Shown one piece after another: positions 59,592 to 64,000 of a DNA stretch of 64,000 nt (position 1 is the stretch's first letter; every line of letters starts with the position of its first letter). The position numbers were made by a program, and so were the translations under genes. Under the pieces are notes generated by a model that saw only the letters and a list, made by a program, of their open reading frames with translations, searched no databases and was not told the origin of the DNA. Source of the stretch: Bog-756 sp963777665 (GTDB lineage: Bacteria > Actinomycetota > Acidimicrobiia > Acidimicrobiales > RAAP-2). Where the stretch lies: positions 434,001-498,000 of the forward strand of contig CAVZRJ010000001.1 of NCBI GenBank assembly GCA_963777665.1. The letters are read 5' to 3'.

Positions 59592-61257
59592 CGAGGTCGA
59601 TCAGGCGCGGGTCGCGTCCTTCGGCCCGGACCAGCGCAGCCCCCACCAGCTCGCGGAAGAGCGGGTGGGGCTGATCGGGTCGGCTCTTGAACTCCGGATG
59701 GGCCTGGGTACCGACCCAGAACGGGTGGCCCGGAAGCTCGATGAACTCGACCAACCGACCGTCGGGCGACATGCCCGAGCAGACCAGGCCGACCGCTTCG
59801 AGGGTGTCCCGGTACCGGGGATTGACCTCGTAGCGGTGGCGGTGGCGCTCGGAGACGACCACGTCCCCGTAGGCCGCGGCGACCTGTGAGCCGGGGAGGA
59901 GCCGGGCGTCGTAGGAGCCGAGACGCATCGTGCCACCCTTGTCGGACACGTCGATCTGGTCGTCCATCAGGTCGATGACCGGATGGCGGGTGGTCGAGTC
60001 GAACTCGCGCGAGTTGGCTCCCGTCAGACCGGCCAGCGAGCGCGCCACCTCGATGATCATGACCTGGAGTCCGAGGCAGAGACCGAGCAGGGGCAGCTCG
60101 TGCTCGCGGGCATGGCGGGCGGCGGCGATCTTGCCCTCGATCCCGCGCTCGCCGAAGCCACCGGGGATGACCAACCCGTCGAAGCCGCGCAGGGCGTCGT
60201 GCTCGAGCAGGTCGGGCACCGTGGCCGCCTGGACCCACTCGATCTCGACCTTCGCACCGTGATGGAAGCCGGCATGGCGGAGCGACTCGACGACCGAGAG
60301 ATAGGCGTCGGGGAGATCGACGTACTTGCCGATGATCCCGATCCGCACCGGGCGGATGGCGGCATCGACCTGCTCGACCAGGTGCTCCCACCGGCTCAGG
60401 TCGATCGGATGGCCGGCCAGGTCGATCTCCAGGTGGTTGAGCAGGTACCGGTCGAGACCCTCTTCGTGCAACACGAGCGGGATCTGGTAGATGTTGGCCG
60501 CGTCGACCGCCGAGACCACCGCCTCGATGGGGACGTCGCAGAGCAGGGAGATCTTGCGCTTGAGATCCTCCGAGATCATCCGGTCCGAGCGGCACACGAT
60601 CACATTGGGCTGGATGCCGCGGCTGCGGAGCTCGGTGACCGAGTGCTGGGTCGGCTTGGTTTTCTGCTCACCCGAGGGGCCGAGGTAGGGCACCAGGGTG
60701 AGGTGCACATAGGCCACGTTGTCCGGGCCGACGTCCCGCCGGAACTGGCGGATGGCCTCGATGAACGGGACGATCTCGATGTCCCCGACCGTGCCACCGA
60801 TCTCGACGATGACCACGTCCACCCCGGTCTCGCCGAGCTTGCGGATGTGGTTCTTGATCTCGTCGGTGACATGCGGGATGACCTGGACGGTCTTGCCGAG
60901 ATAGTCGCCACGCCGCTCCTTCGCGATGACCGAGGAGTAGATCCGGCCGGTGGTCGCGTTCGAGCCCTTGTGCAGGTTCTCGTCGATGAACCGCTCATAG
61001 TGGCCGAGGTCGAGGTCGGTCTCGCCGCCGTCCTCTGTGACGAAGACCTCACCGTGCTCGAAGGGGTTCATCGTCCCCGGGTCCACGTTGATGTACGGGT
61101 CGAGCTTGCACATCGTGACCTTGAGGCCACGACACTTGAGGAGCCGCCCGAGAGAGGAAGCGGTGAGTCCTTTGCCCAGCGAGGAGGACACTCCCCCGGT
61201 GAAGAAGATGTACTTCGTCCCGCTCTCCCTCACGGGCGGGCCATCCACGTCGAGCAC
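59578..61257 (-). CDS. pyrG: CTP synthase
   Basis: A 559-residue enzyme making CTP from UTP, ATP and glutamine. N-terminal synthetase: KYIFFTGGVSSSLGKGLTAS, DPYINVDPGTMNPFEHGEVF, and NVIVCRSDRMIS. C-terminal glutamine amidotransferase: GGFGERGIEGKIAAARHARE, Cys nucleophile in LLGLCLGLQVMI, and the catalytic His-Glu in AHPEFKSRP. Full length (about 540-560). Confidence 0.97.
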   Translation of the reverse strand: MLDVDGPPVRESGTKYIFFTGGVSSSLGKGLTASSLGRLLKCRGLKVTMCKLDPYINVDPGTMNPFEHGEVFVTEDGGETDLDLGHYERFIDENLHKGSNATTGRIYSSVIAKERRGDYLGKTVQVIPHVTDEIKNHIRKLGETGVDVVIVEIGGTVGDIEIVPFIEAIRQFRRDVGPDNVAYVHLTLVPYLGPSGEQKTKPTQHSVTELRSRGIQPNVIVCRSDRMISEDLKRKISLLCDVPIEAVVSAVDAANIYQIPLVLHEEGLDRYLLNHLEIDLAGHPIDLSRWEHLVEQVDAAIRPVRIGIIGKYVDLPDAYLSVVESLRHAGFHHGAKVEIEWVQAATVPDLLEHDALRGFDGLVIPGGFGERGIEGKIAAARHAREHELPLLGLCLGLQVMIIEVARSLAGLTGANSREFDSTTRHPVIDLMDDQIDVSDKGGTMRLGSYDARLLPGSQVAAAYGDVVVSERHRHRYEVNPRYRDTLEAVGLVCSGMSPDGRLVEFIELPGHPFWVGTQAHPEFKSRPDQPHPLFRELVGAALVRAEGRDPRLIDLGAVG

Positions 61258-61306
61258 CCAACGAGGTTACCGGACGCGTCCCCCGGACCGTGCGGACCCC
61301 GAGCGG

Positions 61307-62980
61307 TCACGCTCGCGCTGCGCCGTCCTCCGCTCCGTGTCCCGCCTGTGCGGCGAGCAGCTCACGTGCGTGGCGACGGGCTGATTCGCTCTCGGGGCTC
61401 CCCGAGAGCATCCGGCTCAGTTCGACCACCCGCTCCTCGCCGTCGAGGTGCACCACCTCCGAGCGGGTCCGCCCACCCTTCTCGCGCTTGGTGACCGCGA
61501 TCTGGGCATCGGCGCGGGCGGCCACCTGCGCGAGGTGGGTCACGACCACGACCTGGGCCCTGCGCGCGAGACCGGACAGCGCCGACCCCACCGCGACGGC
61601 CGCCGTGCCACCGACGCCGGCGTCGACCTCGTCGAAGACCAGCACCCCAGGGGAACCGGTCAGGGCGAGGCGGAGGGCGAGCATGGTCCGCGAGAGCTCT
61701 CCCCCCGAGGCGGTGCGGGCCAGGGGCAGTGCGGCCTCGCCGGGATTGGCGGCCAGATCGAAAGAGACCTGGTCGGCGCTGCCCGCGCCGTCGACTCGGA
61801 CGGTGAAACGGGCCGAGGGCATGGCCAGGACGTGCAGGGTGGTTTCGATCTCCGCCGCCAGGACCGGCGCTACCCGGCGTCGAGCGCTCGCCACGACCGC
61901 CTCGGCCCTCTCCACCTCCCGGCGAGCCGCTTCGATCTCCGCGTCCATGAGCGTCGCCCGCTCGTCCTCGGCGGCCAGGGTGGCGAGCCGGGAGCGGGCA
62001 CCCTCCGCGAAGGCGAGTACCTCACCGGGAGTCGGGCCGTACTTGCGCCCGAGCTCGCGGAGGAGCTGACGACGAGACCGAACCTCGGCGAGACGCTCCG
62101 GATCGTCCTCCCAGGTCTCGATCACCGTACGCAGCTCGGAGCCCAGCTCGGCGAGATCGAGCATGTGCGAGCGGACCGCTTCGTCGAGCCCCGCCAACGG
62201 AACCCGACCGGCAAGCGCACCGGACGCCTCTGCCAACCGATCGATCGCGCCGGGCTCGCGCACCCCGTCGTCGCCGGTCAACGCTGCCAGCGCCAAGGCC
62301 GCGGCCTCGCGGTGTGCGGCGGCTTCGGCCAGCCGATCCTCCCCGGTCTCGAGCCGGGAGTCCTCGTCCGCATCCTCGATGGCCGCCGCATCGATCTCCT
62401 CGATCTGGTAGCGCACCATCTCCACCTCTCGGGCACGCTGGCGGGCATCCCCCCCGAGCGAATCCGACTCGCGCATCAGGGCGGCAAGCCGGTGCCGGGC
62501 CTTCTCCAGCTCCGTGAGGTCGATCGAACCGAACGAGTCGAGGGCCTGCCGCTGTGCGGCCGTGTGGACCAGTGCCTGGTGCTGGTGCTGTCCATGCAGT
62601 TCGAGCAGGTCGCGCGCGGCATCGGCCAGCGCTCCGATGGCGGCCATCCGGCCGTCGATCCACGCGCGCGACCGACCCTCACGCGCCACCGACCGTGCGA
62701 GCAGCACCCCATCCCCGGCGCCTTCGGCATCCTCGGGTGGCTCGGATTCCTCGGCACCCTCGCCGTCGACCCGGGCGAAGCGGGCTTCGACCAGCGCCTC
62801 GGCTGCCCCGGCCCGCACGATCGAGGGGTCGGCGCGCCCGCCCAGCAGGAGGCTGAGCGCGTCGACGAGCAGGGTCTTGCCGGCACCGGTCTCGCCGGTC
62901 AGCGCCGTCATGCCGGGCCCGAGCGTGACGGTCACATCGTCGATGACGCCGAGATCGCGTACATGCAGCTCGACGAGCAT
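61307..62980 (-). CDS. recN: DNA repair protein RecN
   Basis: A 557-residue SMC-like ATPase acting in double-strand-break repair. Walker A TGETGAGKTLLVDALSLLLG (about 30-49), signature and Walker B at the C-terminus (SGGELSRTMLALRLAL, VLVFDEVDAGVGGTAAVAVG), and coiled coils between (for example ASARRRVAPVLAAEIETT). ATG at 62980 was chosen since homology begins with MLVELHVRDLGVIDDVTVTL; a longer frame reaches to 63901 but overlaps nadK. Confidence 0.95.
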   Translation of the reverse strand: MLVELHVRDLGVIDDVTVTLGPGMTALTGETGAGKTLLVDALSLLLGGRADPSIVRAGAAEALVEARFARVDGEGAEESEPPEDAEGAGDGVLLARSVAREGRSRAWIDGRMAAIGALADAARDLLELHGQHQHQALVHTAAQRQALDSFGSIDLTELEKARHRLAALMRESDSLGGDARQRAREVEMVRYQIEEIDAAAIEDADEDSRLETGEDRLAEAAAHREAAALALAALTGDDGVREPGAIDRLAEASGALAGRVPLAGLDEAVRSHMLDLAELGSELRTVIETWEDDPERLAEVRSRRQLLRELGRKYGPTPGEVLAFAEGARSRLATLAAEDERATLMDAEIEAARREVERAEAVVASARRRVAPVLAAEIETTLHVLAMPSARFTVRVDGAGSADQVSFDLAANPGEAALPLARTASGGELSRTMLALRLALTGSPGVLVFDEVDAGVGGTAAVAVGSALSGLARRAQVVVVTHLAQVAARADAQIAVTKREKGGRTRSEVVHLDGEERVVELSRMLSGSPESESARRHARELLAAQAGHGAEDGAARA

Positions 62981-63000
62981 CCGACCCACCCGTTCACCCC

Positions 63001-63825
63001 CTACCGGTCGGCCAGGTGGAACTTCGCCCGCAGGATCGCGTGGAAGTCCCGGGCCCCGAAGGTCACCAGTCGTGCCGGTCGGACCCCCTCGCTGCAGCTC
63101 ACGGTGGACCCGGGGACGAGCGTGGCCACCGTGATGCCGTCGACCACCAGGACCGCCGATCGCGGGCCGATCACTTCGAGACGCAATCGCTCCGACCGGT
63201 CGAGGACCAGTGGCCGGTCGAAGAGCATATGGGGCGAGACCGGGGTCAGGACGATGGCCCGCAGACGCGGCGAGAGCAGGGGTCCGCGGGCGGAGAGGTT
63301 GTAGGCCGTCGAGCCGGTCGGGGTGGCGACCAGCAGCCCGTCGGCGGCATACGTCACGAATGGTCGGTCGTCGATCGAGGCGGCGATGCGGACGGTGTGC
63401 CCGGGGACGGTCTTCTCGACGATGGCCTCGTTGAGGGCGCGCTGGTCGGCTACCAACGCGCCGTCGGGCGACCGAGCGGTGACTTGCAGAGTCATCCGTT
63501 CCTCGACCCGGTAGTCGCCGGTGAGGTATCGTTCGAGGGCGTCCTCCAATCCCGCCGGTTCGACCTCGGTGAGGTAACCGAGCTGACCGAGATTGACCCC
63601 GAGCACCGGGATGGATTCGTCCTCGGCGGAGTCCACCGCCCGGAGCAACGTCCCGTCGCCGCCGAGGCTGACCACGAGCTCGGCGCCGTCGACCACGACG
63701 GACCCGTCCGGCTGGAGCGCGCTGCGCGCGTCGTGCCCCCGGGCTCCGAGCCAGGCCGTGGCCCGCTCGGCGAGGGCGCTCGCCTCGGCGCGTACGGGAT
63801 TCGTGTAGAAGGCGATCCGGGCCAT
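63001..63825 (-). CDS. nadK: NAD kinase
   Basis: A 274-residue enzyme that makes NADP+ from NAD+ using ATP or polyphosphate. The GGDGT motif is in LVVSLGGDGTLLRAV (about 52-66), and the second block is PTGSTAYNLSARGPLLSP. The ATG at 63825 has AGGAGG 12 bases upstream, inside the end of tlyA. Stands between tlyA and recN as in most actinobacteria. Confidence 0.96.
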   Translation of the reverse strand: MARIAFYTNPVRAEASALAERATAWLGARGHDARSALQPDGSVVVDGAELVVSLGGDGTLLRAVDSAEDESIPVLGVNLGQLGYLTEVEPAGLEDALERYLTGDYRVEERMTLQVTARSPDGALVADQRALNEAIVEKTVPGHTVRIAASIDDRPFVTYAADGLLVATPTGSTAYNLSARGPLLSPRLRAIVLTPVSPHMLFDRPLVLDRSERLRLEVIGPRSAVLVVDGITVATLVPGSTVSCSEGVRPARLVTFGARDFHAILRAKFHLADR

Positions 63826-63830
63826 CCCGA

Positions 63831-64000
63831 TCAGCCTCCTGCCGGCGCAGCGTCGGGATGGGCCTCGTCGACGGCGGCGTCCAGCAGCGCGTCGACCCCA
63901 TCCGCCGTGGTCGGTCGCTGCCCTGTCCCCCCGGAACCCGCAGGCCCCAGGCGGGCGTAGAGCAGGAATTCGACGTTGCCGGAATGGCCGGTGATCGGTG
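63831..64000 (-). CDS. tlyA: TlyA-family rRNA methyltransferase, C-terminal part
   Basis: Cut by the window edge. On the minus strand the frame ends PITGHSGNVEFLLYARLGPA and then a non-conserved tail to a TGA at 63831-63833. The S-P-(L/I)-T-G-x-x-G-N-x-E-(F/Y) block is the C-terminal signature of TlyA, a 16S/23S rRNA 2'-O-methyltransferase; the order tlyA-nadK-recN is conserved. Only 56 residues are visible. Confidence 0.8.
   Translation of the reverse strand, partial: PITGHSGNVEFLLYARLGPAGSGGTGQRPTTADGVDALLDAAVDEAHPDAAPAGG

Overview
The window is GC-rich chromosomal DNA from a high-GC Gram-positive bacterium. The best guess is class Acidimicrobiia (Actinomycetota). Three things point there: actinobacterial core gene orders (scpA-scpB-rluB-aroH-tyrA-aroA-cmk-plsC; xerD-nudix-pyrG-recN-nadK-tlyA; a MerR regulator of the Rv1830 type beside glycine-cleavage genes), an F420-type (DDN-like) oxidoreductase, and two secreted proteins built from GYWLVASDGG-type repeats, which are abundant in that class. 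The assignment is an inference from gene content; no rRNA gene is present.

Layout. 1-1.4 kb holds ordinary small genes: a nitroreductase and two small Cys-rich proteins. 1.5-6.2 kb is a lower-GC accessory patch. It has a truncated AAA ATPase, a two-gene HTH cassette, a run of five tiny minus-strand genes (several zinc-ribbon-like) behind a pair of 17-bp operator-like repeats, and at least three decayed IS110-family right ends. An intact IS630-family element follows (6208-7423). 7.4-16 kb carries two SAM methyltransferases, two secreted GYWLVASDGG-repeat proteins (one frameshifted), a lipoprotein, a pRiA4b ORF-3-like protein and an EAL phosphodiesterase. 16-26.7 kb is mostly housekeeping: class II aldolase, a glycine-cleavage operon (gcvT-gcvPA-gcvPB, without gcvH) behind a MerR gene, DUF2889, a PF03640-type lipoprotein, CorA, gamma-carbonic anhydrase, and a frameshifted amidohydrolase. 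27-32 kb has an acyltransferase-3/SGNH protein, a poorly populated gap, an internally duplicated DUF6125-like protein, an SRPBCC protein and a DDN-like protein. 32.2-40.3 kb is a second mobile region: a second IS630 element, a secreted beta-helix protein, an IS3 fragment, tRNA-Pro(GGG), an ISAzo13-family element, a secreted 13-14-repeat beta-propeller, and the C-terminus of a tyrosine integrase. 40.3-64 kb is core genome: der and a DUF512 protein, ispH, HD hydrolase, GT2, the aromatic/chromosome-segregation operon, trpS, a large YfhO-like membrane protein, an M50 protease, TraR/DksA, xerD, nudix, pyrG, recN, nadK and the end of tlyA.

How the genes work together. The minus-strand block 52868-46559 is tightly overlapped (GTGA and similar junctions). 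It couples condensin accessory subunits, rRNA pseudouridylation, three aromatic amino-acid biosynthesis genes, CMP kinase and phospholipid acylation. The 63825-58026 block couples NAD+ phosphorylation, DNA repair, CTP synthesis, nucleotide clean-up and chromosome-dimer resolution. The MerR-nuclease-like-gcvT-gcvPA-gcvPB series (22249-17124) is a probable operon for glycine catabolism.

Caution on quality. Four otherwise full-length genes (the 8.4-9.9 kb surface protein, gcvT, the amidohydrolase, the DUF512 protein) each need one small indel to restore the reading frame. At least the conserved ones look like consensus or assembly errors rather than real decay. No CRISPR array, rRNA gene or complete defence system was recognised. 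The least explained part is the 2.3-5.7 kb patch of tiny Cys-rich genes with leaderless-looking promoters.
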